A stretch of 64,000 nt of DNA, taken from the NCBI GenBank assembly GCA_019637815.1, contig JAHBUZ010000014.1, positions 1 through 64,000 of the forward strand, written 5' to 3'. Within the stretch, counting starts at the first letter, position 1. Every line of letters starts with the position of its first letter. The notes under the pieces were generated by a model that was not told the DNA's origin, made no database searches, and saw only the letters and a program-made list of their open reading frames with translations. The translations under genes were made by a program, and so were the position numbers. This DNA comes from Chloroflexota bacterium (GTDB taxonomy: Bacteria > Chloroflexota > Limnocylindria > Limnocylindrales > CSP1-4). Shown here piece after piece: positions 16,683 through 25,020 of the stretch.

Positions 16683-18140
16683 GTGGGTCCCCTGGTGGCG
16701 GGTGTCGACAGCTCGACACAGTCGACGACCGTCGTGATCGTCGACGCATCGACGGGAGCGCGCGTGGCGTCCGGACGAGCGAGCCATGTCGTGACCGGCA
16801 CGGACGGCGCTCGCGAGACGGACCCGGAGACGTGGTGGGCGGCGCTCGCGGAGGCGCTCGCGGCGACCGGGCATGCGCGTGACATCACGGCGATCAGCGT
16901 CGGGGCGCAGCAGCACGGCCTGGTGGTGCTGGACGGGTCGGGACGACCCCTGCGACCCGCGGTGCTCTGGAACGACACCCGGTCCGGCCCGCAGACCGAG
17001 CGACTGATCGAGACCCTCGGGCGGGAGACCTGGGCCACGCGGATCGGGACGGTGCCGGTCCCCTCGATCACCATCACGCGCTGGATGTGGCTGCGTGACA
17101 CCGAACCGGCCTTGGCGCAGGCGACCCGGGCGATCCGACTCCCCCACGACTTCCTGACCGAGCGACTGTGCGGCCGAGGGGTCACGGATCGGGGCGATGC
17201 GTCCGGCACCGGCTGGTGGTCCACCGCGACCGGCGCCTATGACGAGGGCGTCCTCGCCCTGCCCGGGGTGGAGCTGGATGTCTCGATGCTCCCCGAGGTG
17301 CTGGGCCCGGCCGAGGTCGCGGGGCGGGTCACGCCGGCGGCCGCAGAGGCGCTGGGGATCCCCGCGGGCATCCCGGTCGGTCCCGGCTCGGGCGACAACG
17401 CGGCGGCGGCCCTGGGGCTCGGTCTGCGACCCGGCACGCCCATCGTGAGCCTGGGCACATCCGGGGTCGCGACCGCGGTGAGCGAGCGACGAGCGGTCGA
17501 CCCGAGTGGCATCATCGCGGGCTTCGCGGATGCCACGGGTCGATACCTGCCCCTGACCGCGACCCTCAACTGCACCCTCGCCGTGGACCGGGTCGCGGCG
17601 TGGCTGGGGCTGGATCGCGACGCCGTGGCGCCGAGCGATGGCGTCGTGGTGCTCCCCTGGTTCGATGGCGAGCGGACGCCGAGCCTGCCGGACGCGGAGG
17701 CCGTGTTCCTGGGACTTCGCCACACCACGGGCCCGGGCGCCATCCTCGCGGCGGCCTACGAGGGTGCGGTGCTGGGGCTGCTGGACGCGCTGGACGCGAT
17801 CGGGGCATGCGCCGACCCGCTCGACCCGGATGCGCCCGTGGTGCTGGTCGGCGGCGGGGCGAGGGGTGGGACCTGGCAGGAGACGGTCCGACGACTGTCC
17901 GGTCGCGCGGTGCGGGTGCCTGCGGATCCGGATCTGGTGGCGCGTGGTGCCGCGGTCCAGGCCGCGGCGGTGCTGGCGGGTGTCGGGCCGATGGAGGTCC
18001 ACCAGGGCTGGCCCGAGCCCGAGGGGACGACGCTCGAGCCGATGCCGGTGGACCAGCCGGTGCTCGATCGGATGCGTGGCGTGCGCGCCAGCGTCCAGTC
18101 GGCCGTCAGCGAGCTGCGGCGGAGCCGACCAGCGGGCTGA
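16683..18140 (+). CDS. xylB: Xylulokinase (FGGY family carbohydrate kinase)
   Basis: The 485-residue enzyme phosphorylates D-xylulose to xylulose 5-phosphate, feeding the pentose phosphate pathway. It begins with the phosphate-binding loop VAGVDSSTQSTT. It then has VGAQQHGLVVLD and RPAVLWNDTRSG, as in XylB, the catalytic Asp in GPGSGDNAAAALG, and the adenosine-binding VLVGGGARGGTWQ. I chose the GTG at 16683 because GGGAGGAG lies seven bases upstream and the protein then starts directly at the first strand; an in-frame ATG at 16656 would add nine residues. Other FGGY kinases (for example for other ketopentoses) remain possible. It is divergent from the ROK/mgl operon and is followed 32 bp later by a phosphotransferase gene. 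Confidence 0.88.
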   Translation: MGPLVAGVDSSTQSTTVVIVDASTGARVASGRASHVVTGTDGARETDPETWWAALAEALAATGHARDITAISVGAQQHGLVVLDGSGRPLRPAVLWNDTRSGPQTERLIETLGRETWATRIGTVPVPSITITRWMWLRDTEPALAQATRAIRLPHDFLTERLCGRGVTDRGDASGTGWWSTATGAYDEGVLALPGVELDVSMLPEVLGPAEVAGRVTPAAAEALGIPAGIPVGPGSGDNAAAALGLGLRPGTPIVSLGTSGVATAVSERRAVDPSGIIAGFADATGRYLPLTATLNCTLAVDRVAAWLGLDRDAVAPSDGVVVLPWFDGERTPSLPDAEAVFLGLRHTTGPGAILAAAYEGAVLGLLDALDAIGACADPLDPDAPVVLVGGGARGGTWQETVRRLSGRAVRVPADPDLVARGAAVQAAAVLAGVGPMEVHQGWPEPEGTTLEPMPVDQPVLDRMRGVRASVQSAVSELRRSRPAG

Positions 18141-18172
18141 GCTGGGTGCCGACGCGGGGCTATCCTCGCGCG

Positions 18173-18940
18173 ATGGACGAGGCCGAGCAGCCCCTGACCG
18201 GCGGCAATGCGTCCGCCAGCGTCGTGCGGGTCGGCGGGACCGTGCGCAAGCCATGGGCCGCGTCGACGCCGGCCGTCCACGAGCTCCTGGAGGCGCTCCG
18301 TTCAGCCGGGGTCGATGTCCCTGCGCCGCAGGGGCGCGACTCGGTCGGTCGGCAGGTCCTCGAGTACGTGCCCGGTCGTCTGGCGATGTGGTCGCCCCGC
18401 CTGACGTCGGCTGACCTGGCGCGTGTGGGACGGCTGGTCCGCCGCATCCACGATGCCAGCGAGGATCCCGAGCTGACGGCCGAGCCCAGGTGGGACGTGG
18501 CGATCCCCACGCCCGATGCGGACCTGATCTGCCACAACGACCTGGCGCCGTGGAACCTGATCCTCGGCGAACGCTGGGTGTTCATCGACTGGGACGGCGC
18601 CGGCCCGAGCACGCGGCTCTGGGACCTGGCATACGCGGCACAGACGTTCACGCTCGGCGACGCGGATGAGGCGCCGGATGTCGCGGCGGTCAGGCTCGCG
18701 GCGTTCGTCGACGGCTATCGAGCGGGTCCGGACCTCCGGGAGGCACTGCCCGCGGTGATGGCGGCACGCGCCCTTGCGATGTACGAGCTGCTGCGCACGT
18801 CCGACCTGGCGGGACGCGAGCCGTGGGGATCCATGTATCGGGACGGGCATGGCCAGCACTGGGAGCGAGTGGCCGGGTATGTGGCTCGGCACGCGGACGT
18901 CTGGCGGGAGGCGCTGATCCAGCAGGCGACCGACCGCTGA
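18173..18940 (+). CDS. APH-type phosphotransferase
   Basis: The 255-residue protein belongs to the aminoglycoside phosphotransferase / choline kinase-like fold. The catalytic loop reads ICHNDLAPWNLIL, with the Brenner-type H-N-D...N pattern, and the metal-binding segment is WVFIDWDGAGPSTRLWDLA. A glycine-rich nucleotide loop (GGNASASVVRVGGTVRKP) is at the N-terminus. The substrate is unknown; members modify sugars, choline, homoserine or antibiotics, and no resistance context is visible. The ATG at 18173 lies 32 bp after xylulokinase, so co-transcription is possible. Confidence 0.82.
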   Translation: MDEAEQPLTGGNASASVVRVGGTVRKPWAASTPAVHELLEALRSAGVDVPAPQGRDSVGRQVLEYVPGRLAMWSPRLTSADLARVGRLVRRIHDASEDPELTAEPRWDVAIPTPDADLICHNDLAPWNLILGERWVFIDWDGAGPSTRLWDLAYAAQTFTLGDADEAPDVAAVRLAAFVDGYRAGPDLREALPAVMAARALAMYELLRTSDLAGREPWGSMYRDGHGQHWERVAGYVARHADVWREALIQQATDR

Positions 18941-19024
18941 TCCTGCCCGACCGTGGGCGTGTCACCGGGCGTGTCACAGGTCTGCAAGACGAGCACGCCT
19001 GGAGCCGCTGCTGCGAGCGTGGAA

Positions 19025-19101
<77 letters not shown>

Positions 19102-19112
19102 TGAGGCTGCGC

Positions 19113-19118
19113 AGTATA
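19113..19118 (-). promoter_or_regulatory. -10 box for tRNA-Val
   Basis: TATACT on the minus strand lies 11 bases upstream of the tRNA 5' end, the expected place for a -10 element. A good -35 is not visible. Confidence 0.5.
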
Positions 19119-19585
19119 CCGCGTCACCGTGGGCTGGCTCCTGGGTGGTGCCGTGGACCTCTGCCGGGGCGGACACGGCCGGGCGTCTCGCGGTCCGACG
19201 CCATCCCTGGATCGGTCCGACGCTCGCAGGAAGTGGGCGTCCGGACGAAGCATGGCGGCCCGGGGACGGTCGTGGGCCGCGCCGGGGCCACCTCCGTCGA
19301 CATCCTGCCCACGATGTGGGTGGCGCGTCGAAGGAGGGCGGCTCACGCGGTGTCGTGGCGGCCAGGGCGAGGGTGGCGAGCGACTGCTTCGCCCGTACGC
19401 CCAGAACCTGGGGGGGGGCCGTTGGGGACCGGCCCGCTGGCACGGCCGCGGGGGCGGCTGGCCCGCCGGGATCGGCAGGACCGCGGGCGCGGTACGGACG
19501 ACCCGGCGGACACGGCTGCGCGACCCGGCAGGCCCGCCGGGTCGCGGCACGGCCGACGGGGGGCGCGACCCGCGCGCGACCCCAC
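19119..19585. other. Intergenic region without recognisable genes
   Basis: About 470 bp between the tRNA gene and yggU. Long frames are open on both strands because stop codons are rare in this GC-rich sequence, but their translations are Arg/Pro/Gly-rich and show no protein motif. A run of nine G (near 19410) is the only visible peculiarity. Confidence 0.45.
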
Positions 19586-19906
19586 CTAGCGTGGCGCCGC
19601 GCTCGCCTCTGCCACGACCCCTGGCCAGCGGACCCGCACCACGTCCACCGACACACCGACCCACAGCCGCTTCTCGCGACTCGTCGCACCGCCCACGAGC
19701 ATCACGCTACTCCGACCCGTGCCCAACTCCCGTGCCAGCAGGCGGATCAGCGACTCGTTCGCGGCCCCGTCCACGGGTGGTGCCGCCACCCGGACCCGCA
19801 GCCGCCCCTCCGCGTCCGCGCCATCCACGCCATCACGTCCGCCGCGTGGCGTCAGGCGGACGGTGATGTGGCACCCGACCTCGCCCTGATCCCCGCGCGT
19901 GGCCAA
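19586..19906 (-). CDS. yggU: DUF167 / YggU family protein
   Basis: This 106-residue protein has the YggU family pattern: VRLTPRGGRDGVDG near the start, then RVRVAAPPVDGAANESLIRLLA and RSSVMLVGGATSREKRLWV. The family is a small alpha/beta fold of unknown function, widely found next to yggT and yggS. Here it follows yggT by 22 bp on the same strand, which supports the call. The start is a TTG at 19906; the preceding frame has no better option in sight. Confidence 0.85.
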   Translation of the reverse strand: MATRGDQGEVGCHITVRLTPRGGRDGVDGADAEGRLRVRVAAPPVDGAANESLIRLLARELGTGRSSVMLVGGATSREKRLWVGVSVDVVRVRWPGVVAEASAAPR

Positions 19907-19928
19907 CTCGGCGCGCCGTCCCCTGCGA

Positions 19929-20174
19929 CTACCAGAGCGCCCGGAGCAGCACGCCCAGCACCAGCATCACGATGAGCGGCGACAGGTCGAACATGCCCGT
20001 CCGTGGCAGCACCGAGCGGATCGGCGCGAGGATCGGCTCCGTCAGCTGGATGAGGATGCGGCTCGCAGAGGTGCGCGCCTGTGGGTCCACCCAGCTGATG
20101 AGCACCCGGCCGATGATGAGCAGCCACAGGATGAGCAGCGCCAGGCGGAGGATGATCGCGACGGAGGATCCCAT
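19929..20174 (-). CDS. yggT: YggT family membrane protein
   Basis: The 81-residue protein has two hydrophobic helices (about residues 4-27 and 60-80) around the family motif VLISWVDPQARTSASRILIQ and LTEPILAPIRSVLP. YggT proteins are inner-membrane proteins of unclear role, linked genetically to division and osmotic stress in several bacteria. Its ATG overlaps the yggS stop codon by one base (TGATG), indicating translational coupling. Confidence 0.9.
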   Translation of the reverse strand: MGSSVAIILRLALLILWLLIIGRVLISWVDPQARTSASRILIQLTEPILAPIRSVLPRTGMFDLSPLIVMLVLGVLLRALW

Positions 20175-20947
20175 CAGTCGTCGCCCCGTCCGCCACTCGC
20201 CGGTGGCCGGTCACCGAACAGCCCACGCCCCACACGCACGATCGTCGCCCCCTCCTCCACCGCCACCGGATAGTCCTCGCTCATGCCCATCGACAGATCC
20301 GGGCCCAGGCCGGGATGTCGTCCCCGCAGCGACTCGGAAAGGCGCCGCAGCGCGATGAAGGTCGACCGAGCGGCCTCGGCATCATCCATCAGCCGGCCGA
20401 CGGTCATGAGCCCTTCGACCCGCAGCGCAGGCAGCGCGAGCACCCGCTCGAGGTCGCCCGTCATCGACGCGGGCTGGAAGCCACCCTTCGCGGGGTCGTC
20501 ATCGACGTTCACCTGGAGCAGGACCCGCACCGATCGACCGGCAGCGAGTCGGTCGATGCGCTCTGCGAGGGCCAGGCTGTCGACCGACTGGATGACCGAG
20601 AACAGCTCCAGCGCCCGGCCGACCTTGTTCGACTGGAGCCCGCCCACGAGGTGCCACTCCACACCCGGCACCTCGGGCGCCTTGCCGGCGGCCTCCTGGA
20701 CGCGGTTCTCACCGAGCGTGCCGAGACCGGCGGCCACCGCGGCACGCAGCCGCTCCGCGGGCACCGTCTTGGAGATGGCCACGAGACGGATGTCGTCCGG
20801 ATCGCGACCGACACGCGCAGCGGCTTCTCCGATCCGATCGCGCACCCGGGCATGGGCAGCCGCGTATCGATCGATCAGCGATGCGTCCACCGGTGCTCCG
20901 CCGGCTGGGTCCGTGTCAGGCTCCCGGTGCCGGACGAGGTCCGGCAT
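20174..20947 (-). CDS. yggS: YggS family PLP-binding protein
   Basis: The 257-residue protein is a PLP-carrying homeostasis protein of the YggS/PROSC family. The PLP lysine is in RLVAISKTVPAERLRAAV; other motifs are TLGENRVQEAAGK, VEWHLVGGLQSNKV and MGMSEDYPVAVEEGATIVRV, which ends in GRGLFG. It lies immediately downstream of ftsZ (4-bp gap), as in many Gram-positive dcw regions, and is coupled to yggT. The ~20 residues before DASLIDRYAAAH are not part of the usual fold and may reflect an over-long start. Confidence 0.93.
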   Translation of the reverse strand: MPDLVRHREPDTDPAGGAPVDASLIDRYAAAHARVRDRIGEAAARVGRDPDDIRLVAISKTVPAERLRAAVAAGLGTLGENRVQEAAGKAPEVPGVEWHLVGGLQSNKVGRALELFSVIQSVDSLALAERIDRLAAGRSVRVLLQVNVDDDPAKGGFQPASMTGDLERVLALPALRVEGLMTVGRLMDDAEAARSTFIALRRLSESLRGRHPGLGPDLSMGMSEDYPVAVEEGATIVRVGRGLFGDRPPASGGRGDD

Positions 20948-20951
20948 CCGC

Positions 20952-22235
20952 TCAGCGGTTGGGGTTGCGTCGGAGGAACGCCGGGATGTCCAGGTCCTCC
21001 ACCTCGGTCATGCCCGGCCGCGACAGCTCTGCCGGCTGGATGGGCGGTGCGGGCTGTGCGGGTGGCACCCACGCCTCCTGGGGCATGCTGACGGGCGCCT
21101 GGGGCACGTTCACCGGGGCGGCCGCCTGGGCCGCGGGGATGGCCACGGTCGCGGCATCCGGGGTCACGGGGACCGCGGCACGCTCCTCGTGGAGGTCGCG
21201 GATGTAGTCACGGCTGGCCTCCCGCGGACGCGCAGCGACCTCGACGGGCTGCGGCGTGGCGGCGCGATGTGGCGGGATCTTGCGCGACGCATCGAAGCCC
21301 GTCGCGATGACCGTGATGGAGATCTCGTCACCCATCCGCTCGTCCACGACCGTGCCGAAGATGATGTTCGCCTCCGGGTCCGCCGTGTCCTTGATGATGG
21401 CCGCCGCGTCCTCCACCTCGGAGAGGCTGAGCGCGGGTCCGCCGGAGATGCTGAACAGGACGCCCTGGGCACCGGAGATGTTGGCCTCGAGCAGCGGGCT
21501 GGAGGTCGCCTGACGTGCCGCCTCGACAGCGCGGTCGGCGCCCGACGCACGACCGATGCCCATGAGCGCGGACCCGGCCTCCTTCATGATCGCGCGGACG
21601 TCCGCGAAGTCGAGGTTGATGAGACCGGGGATCGTGATGAGGTCGCTGATGCCCTGCACGCCCTGCCGAAGCACGTCATCCACCACCCGGAACGCATCGA
21701 CGATGGAGGTGTCCTTCTGGACGACGTCCTTGAGCCGGTCGTTGGGGATGGTGATGAGCGTGTCCACCTTGGACTTGAGCTCGGCGCTCGCACTCTCCGC
21801 GTTGAGGCGACGCTTCGCGCCCTCGAAGCCGAACGGCTTGGTCACGACGCCGATGGTCAGCGCACCCGCCTGGCGCGCGATGTCCGCGATGATCGGGGCC
21901 GCACCCGACCCGGTACCACCACCCATGCCCGCGGTGATGAACACCATGTCCGAGTCCTGGAGTGCCGCGAGGATCTTCTCGCTGTCCTCCTCGGCGGCGC
22001 GCTGGCCCACGGTCGGATCACCGCCCGCGCCCAGACCCCGGGTGACCTTGTCGCCGATGCGGATCTTGTGGGGCGCATCCGACTGGAGCAGGGCCTGCGC
22101 ATCCGTGTTCACCGCGATGAACTCGACACCCATCATCTCGGCACGGATCATGCGGTTGACGGCATTGCTGCCACCCCCACCCACGCCGATGACCCGGATG
22201 AGCGCGAAGTTCTCCGAGTCGGATCGCAACGGCAT
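20952..22235 (-). CDS. ftsZ: Cell division GTPase FtsZ
   Basis: The 427-residue tubulin homologue forms the Z-ring. It begins [18 protein letters not shown], has the tubulin signature GGGTGSG at residues 105-111 and the catalytic T7 loop NLDFADV at 207-213. The linker after about residue 325 is Ala/Pro/Val-rich, and the protein ends in [12 protein letters not shown], the conserved C-terminal peptide that binds FtsA or SepF-like anchors. The ATG at 22235 has AGGAGG about eight bases upstream; an open extension to 22331 lies in the leader and is rejected. Two tandem hairpins sit directly upstream of the ribosome binding site, and a TATACT box is 130 bp upstream, so ftsZ has its own promoter in addition to any readthrough from ftsA. 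Confidence 0.98.
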   Translation of the reverse strand: MPLRSDSENFALIRVIGVGGGGSNAVNRMIRAEMMGVEFIAVNTDAQALLQSDAPHKIRIGDKVTRGLGAGGDPTVGQRAAEEDSEKILAALQDSDMVFITAGMGGGTGSGAAPIIADIARQAGALTIGVVTKPFGFEGAKRRLNAESASAELKSKVDTLITIPNDRLKDVVQKDTSIVDAFRVVDDVLRQGVQGISDLITIPGLINLDFADVRAIMKEAGSALMGIGRASGADRAVEAARQATSSPLLEANISGAQGVLFSISGGPALSLSEVEDAAAIIKDTADPEANIIFGTVVDERMGDEISITVIATGFDASRKIPPHRAATPQPVEVAARPREASRDYIRDLHEERAAVPVTPDAATVAIPAAQAAAPVNVPQAPVSMPQEAWVPPAQPAPPIQPAELSRPGMTEVEDLDIPAFLRRNPNR

Positions 22236-22260
22236 GGTGGGTGTCCCTCCTGCTCCATGT

Positions 22261-22301
22261 GGGCCGGAACCCCGGCCCGCGGTGGGCCGGCACCCCGACC
22301 C
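22261..22301 (-). promoter_or_regulatory. Tandem hairpins in the ftsZ 5' leader
   Basis: A 23-bp unit (22260-22282 and 22283-22305) is duplicated with two differences. On the ftsZ-sense RNA each unit folds: the proximal-upstream unit gives GGGUCGG-GGUG-CCGGCCC with one G-U pair, and the other gives GGGCCGG-GGUU-CCGGCCC, both 7-bp stems with tetraloops. They end about 13 bases before the AGGAGG of ftsZ. The change that would break pairing on the opposite strand is a permitted wobble on this strand, which argues for an RNA role. Confidence 0.5.
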
Positions 22302-22363
22302 GCGGCTCCTCTCCGCCTGACACCCGGCCAACGGCAGGCCGCGACGGCGTCACACGTCGGGCG

Positions 22364-22369
22364 AGTATA
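22364..22369 (-). promoter_or_regulatory. -10 box of an ftsZ promoter
   Basis: TATACT on the minus strand lies about 130 bases upstream of the ftsZ start, in a gene-free region. A -35 at 17 bp (TGGTCG) is weak. A leader of roughly 120 nt would contain the tandem hairpins. Confidence 0.45.
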
Positions 22370-22569
22370 GCCCCGGAGGTGGCCGACGACCATGCCCGAT
22401 CCCCGGCGGCGGTGGACCCACCGATCCGTGCGTCGCGACCGCGTTCGGGCGGACGACGGGGGGCGACGACACGGCCCGGGACGGCCCGGTCGAGCGCGGA
22501 GCCCGGGGTCCGAGCGCGGCGATCGGACCCCGCTCCGCGAGCGCGGCGCAGTCGGTCGAAGCGGGTGTC

Positions 22570-22834
22570 GTCGCATCCGGTGAAGTGCTCGACCGGCCGG
22601 CCGACGGCGCGCGGCGGTGGCGGCCGTTGTGTCGGCGTGGTCGCAGCCGGTGAAGTGCTCGACTGGTCGGGCTGACGTCGCGCCGGGGTGGAGGGCGGGG
22701 CCTGCGCTCGTGGTCGTAGCCGGTGAAGTGCTCGACTGGCCGGCCGATGCCCGCCGGACGAGCGCCCGTGGCGCGTCGGGGCCGTGGACGGACCCGGGAT
22801 GCGGTCGCAGCCGGTGAAGTGCTCCACGAGCGGC
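22570..22834. repeat. Four-copy interspersed repeat upstream of ftsZ (CCGGTGAAGTGCTC core)
   Basis: Copies of about 31 bp lie at 22570-22600, 22640-22670, 22713-22743 and 22804-22834. The core CCGGTGAAGTGCTC is identical in all four; flanks GTCGCAG on the left and GACTGGCCGG on the right vary. Start-to-start distances are 70, 73 and 91 bp, none a multiple of three, so the conservation is not at the protein level. Similarity also extends into the bases between copies 1 and 2 and copies 2 and 3, suggesting a diverged ~70-bp tandem duplication. In most copies GTCG(C)AGC can pair with GCTCGAC around a 9-base loop. Confidence 0.75.
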
Positions 22835-22964
22835 TGGATCCTCCAGCGCGGCGGCCAGGGTGGTCCGATGGACGGCCACAGGTGCCCGTCGAAGCCGTTC
22901 CGGCGGCCCGATCGACGCATCACCGCCACGAACGAGCGATCAGGCGCGACCGGCACCGGCTCCG

Positions 22965-23056
22965 CAGCAGTACACCGGCTGTCGTGGACCGTACGCGGGT
23001 GCCAGCCCCGCCCGGGCGGCACCGACCCTGGCTCTCCAGCACTACATGGGCTGCGG
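22965..23056. repeat. Two degenerate inverted copies of the ftsZ-upstream repeat
   Basis: CAGCAGTACACCGGCTGTCG (22965-22984) and CAGCACTACATGGGCTGCGG (23037-23056) resemble the reverse complement of the four-copy repeat, which reads GAGCACTTCACCGGCTGCGA. They are 72 bp apart, the same period as the direct copies. The match is partial, so homology is likely but not certain. Confidence 0.4.
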
Positions 23057-23111
23057 CCGCTGCGGCGCACGCACCACGGACCAGCCACGCGCGATCAGGC
23101 TCGACCCCACC

Positions 23112-23516
23112 TCAGCCGGCGAGGAAGCCCAGGAGCACCTCGCGGTCGTCGTTGTCCGCGTTGGGGTCCAGCAGCGCGATGGACTGCCACGTGCCGAGCG
23201 CCAGTCGTCCGCCCACGACGGGCACGGTCAGGGACGGGGACACGAGCAGCGGCAGCACGTGGTCCGCCCCGTGGCCCGGCGAGCCGTGACGATGCCGATA
23301 CCGGTCGTCGCGGGGCAGCAGTCGGTCGAGCGCCGCCTCGAGGTCCGCGTCGGAGCCCGCACCCAGCTCCACGACCACCAGCCCGGCCGTCGCGTGGGGC
23401 ACGAACACGGACAACAGCCCGTCCTGCTCCTCGGCGACGAACCGCTCGCATGCCCCCGTGAGGTCGAACAGGCCCCGCCTGCCACCGGTCCGGACGAGCA
23501 GCCGCTCACGCCTCAT
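23112..23516 (-). CDS. yjbQ: YjbQ family (UPF0047) protein
   Basis: The 134-residue protein carries the YjbQ pattern: LTGACERFVAEEQDGLLSVF, then VPHATAGLVVVELG, the His-rich [18 protein letters not shown], and VPVVGGRLALGTWQSIALL near the end. The family is a conserved metal-binding fold; some members have weak thiamine phosphate synthase activity. It lies on the same strand 150 bp after ftsA and before the ftsZ leader, an unusual place within a dcw cluster. A tandem 14-bp repeat (23632-23659) falls in the spacer before it. Confidence 0.88.
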   Translation of the reverse strand: MRRERLLVRTGGRRGLFDLTGACERFVAEEQDGLLSVFVPHATAGLVVVELGAGSDADLEAALDRLLPRDDRYRHRHGSPGHGADHVLPLLVSPSLTVPVVGGRLALGTWQSIALLDPNADNDDREVLLGFLAG

Positions 23517-23666
23517 CGATCACCGGACGCCGACGGCGCGACGATCGGGCCACTGACACGACGACGCACACGACCCGAGGATCGAAGGCCGCCGACACGA
23601 CCGGCCGGACACCGTCGGCCGCAGCGCCTGGCGCCACCCGGCCCGCGCCACCCGGCCCGCGCCCGA

Positions 23667-24920
23667 TCAGGGGAACAGCGTCCGGAACCACTCCCGCATC
23701 CGGCTCAGCGACCCGTTGGCGGGTGCCGACTCGTAGCGCACCGGCTCATGGGCGGTCACGACCCGTGCCGCCCAGCACAGCAGCCCGATGGACGTCGAGT
23801 AGGCCGGCGACAGCAATCCGTCCGTGAGCCCGCCCACACCCGAGGGTGTGGCGACGCGCACGGGCATCCCGAGCACCTCCCGGCCCAGGTCCGCGGTACC
23901 CGCGAGGAGCGCGCCACCCCCGGTGAGCACCAGGCCCGCGGGCAGTCGATGCCCATGGGAGCCCTTCTGGATCTGGTCGCCGAGCTTCTCCAGGATCTCC
24001 CGCGTGCGCGCCTCGATGATGCGCGCGACGTCGAGGCGATCCGCGGTCCGGTCGCCCTCCTCCCCCACGAGGTCGAGCGCGATCCGCTCGTCATCCCCCA
24101 CGGTGGACGGGTCCGCGGTCCCGAAGCGCAGCTTCAGCTGCTCGGCAGCGATGAGGTTCGTCTTGAGCCCGATCGCGACATCGTTCGTGACGTTGATGCC
24201 CCCGAGCGGCAGCACCGAGGTGTGGAACGGCGATCCCTCGAGGTACAGCGCGAGATCCGTCGTGCCGGCGCCGATGTCCGCGACCGCGACACCCAGCTCG
24301 CGCTCCGTCTCGGACAGCACCGCCTCCCCCGACGCGAGGGACGCGATGACCAGCTCGTCCACGCGCACGCCCGCCTGCCGGACGCACTTGGTGAGGTTCT
24401 GGAGCGCGGTCGCCGAGCCGTGGACGATGTGGGTCTCCACCTCCAGGCGCACGGCGCTCATGCCGATGGGATCCTTGACCCCCTCCTGGCCGTCCACCAC
24501 GAAGTCCCGCGGCAGGACGTGGAGCACCTCCCGGTTCGAGGGGATCTGGACGGCACGTGCCACCTCCGTGGCCCGATCCACGTCCTCCCGGCTCACCTCC
24601 CGATGCGGGCCGCTCACCGCGACCGCGCCACGCGAGTTGAGGCTCTCGACCTGGCTCCCGCCGACGCCCACGAAGGCCGCCTCCAGGCGCATCCCGGACA
24701 GCCGCTCCGCGCCCTCGACGGCCGAGCGGATCGAGCCCACGGTCTGCTCGATGTTGTTGACGACCCCCTTCTTGAGGCCGCTCGCGGGCACGATGCCCTT
24801 GCCGATGACGCTGATGACGCCCTCGCGGGTGACCTCGCCCACCAGTGCCACGGCCTTGCTCGTACCCACGTCGAGCGCGACGAGGACCGCCTCGATCTCC
24901 ACCGCTCCCCTTCCCATCAT
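23667..24920 (-). CDS. ftsA: Cell division protein FtsA
   Basis: FtsA is the actin-like membrane anchor of the Z-ring. The 417-residue protein has the phosphate-1 motif VLVALDVGTSKAVALVG, the family motif GKGIVPASGLKKGVVNN, the phosphate-2 motif VAVADIGAGTTDLALY, and GLVLTGGGALLAGTADL for the adenosine site. It ends MREWFRTLFP, an amphipathic segment like the membrane-targeting helix of other FtsA proteins. Two Met codons are adjacent at the start. It follows ftsQ by 100 bp. Confidence 0.96.
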   Translation of the reverse strand: MMGRGAVEIEAVLVALDVGTSKAVALVGEVTREGVISVIGKGIVPASGLKKGVVNNIEQTVGSIRSAVEGAERLSGMRLEAAFVGVGGSQVESLNSRGAVAVSGPHREVSREDVDRATEVARAVQIPSNREVLHVLPRDFVVDGQEGVKDPIGMSAVRLEVETHIVHGSATALQNLTKCVRQAGVRVDELVIASLASGEAVLSETERELGVAVADIGAGTTDLALYLEGSPFHTSVLPLGGINVTNDVAIGLKTNLIAAEQLKLRFGTADPSTVGDDERIALDLVGEEGDRTADRLDVARIIEARTREILEKLGDQIQKGSHGHRLPAGLVLTGGGALLAGTADLGREVLGMPVRVATPSGVGGLTDGLLSPAYSTSIGLLCWAARVVTAHEPVRYESAPANGSLSRMREWFRTLFP

Positions 24921-25020
24921 GCGGACGCTCCGTCACGGCGCACGGCGGACCGCCGGGCTCCGGCCCGTCCCTGCATCCCCAATCGTCGCAGATGCGCCGG
25001 GTCGTGTCGCGTCCGGTGCG

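Larger units (their letters stand above)
22370..23111. other. Gene-free region between yjbQ and ftsZ
   Basis: This stretch of about 740 bp interrupts the dcw block. Open frames exist on both strands but translate to Arg/Pro/Ala-rich sequence without motifs, and the repeat copies fall in different frames. Apart from the repeat family and the ftsZ promoter just downstream, I see nothing in it. Confidence 0.5.

Noticed and set aside
22570..22834. CRISPR array
   Set aside because: Repeats are imperfect, the intervening lengths (39, 42, 60 bp) vary, the intervening sequence is itself similar between copies, and no cas gene is present.
22018..23088. Protein with repeated EHFTGCD-type peptides upstream of ftsZ
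   Set aside because: The repeat copies fall in all three frames (spacings 70, 73, 91), so a coding repeat is excluded.
23632..23659. Tandem 14-bp duplication (CGCCACCCGGCCCG) between yjbQ and ftsA
   Set aside because: Only two copies, in the short spacer beside the ftsA 3' end; likely neutral slippage.
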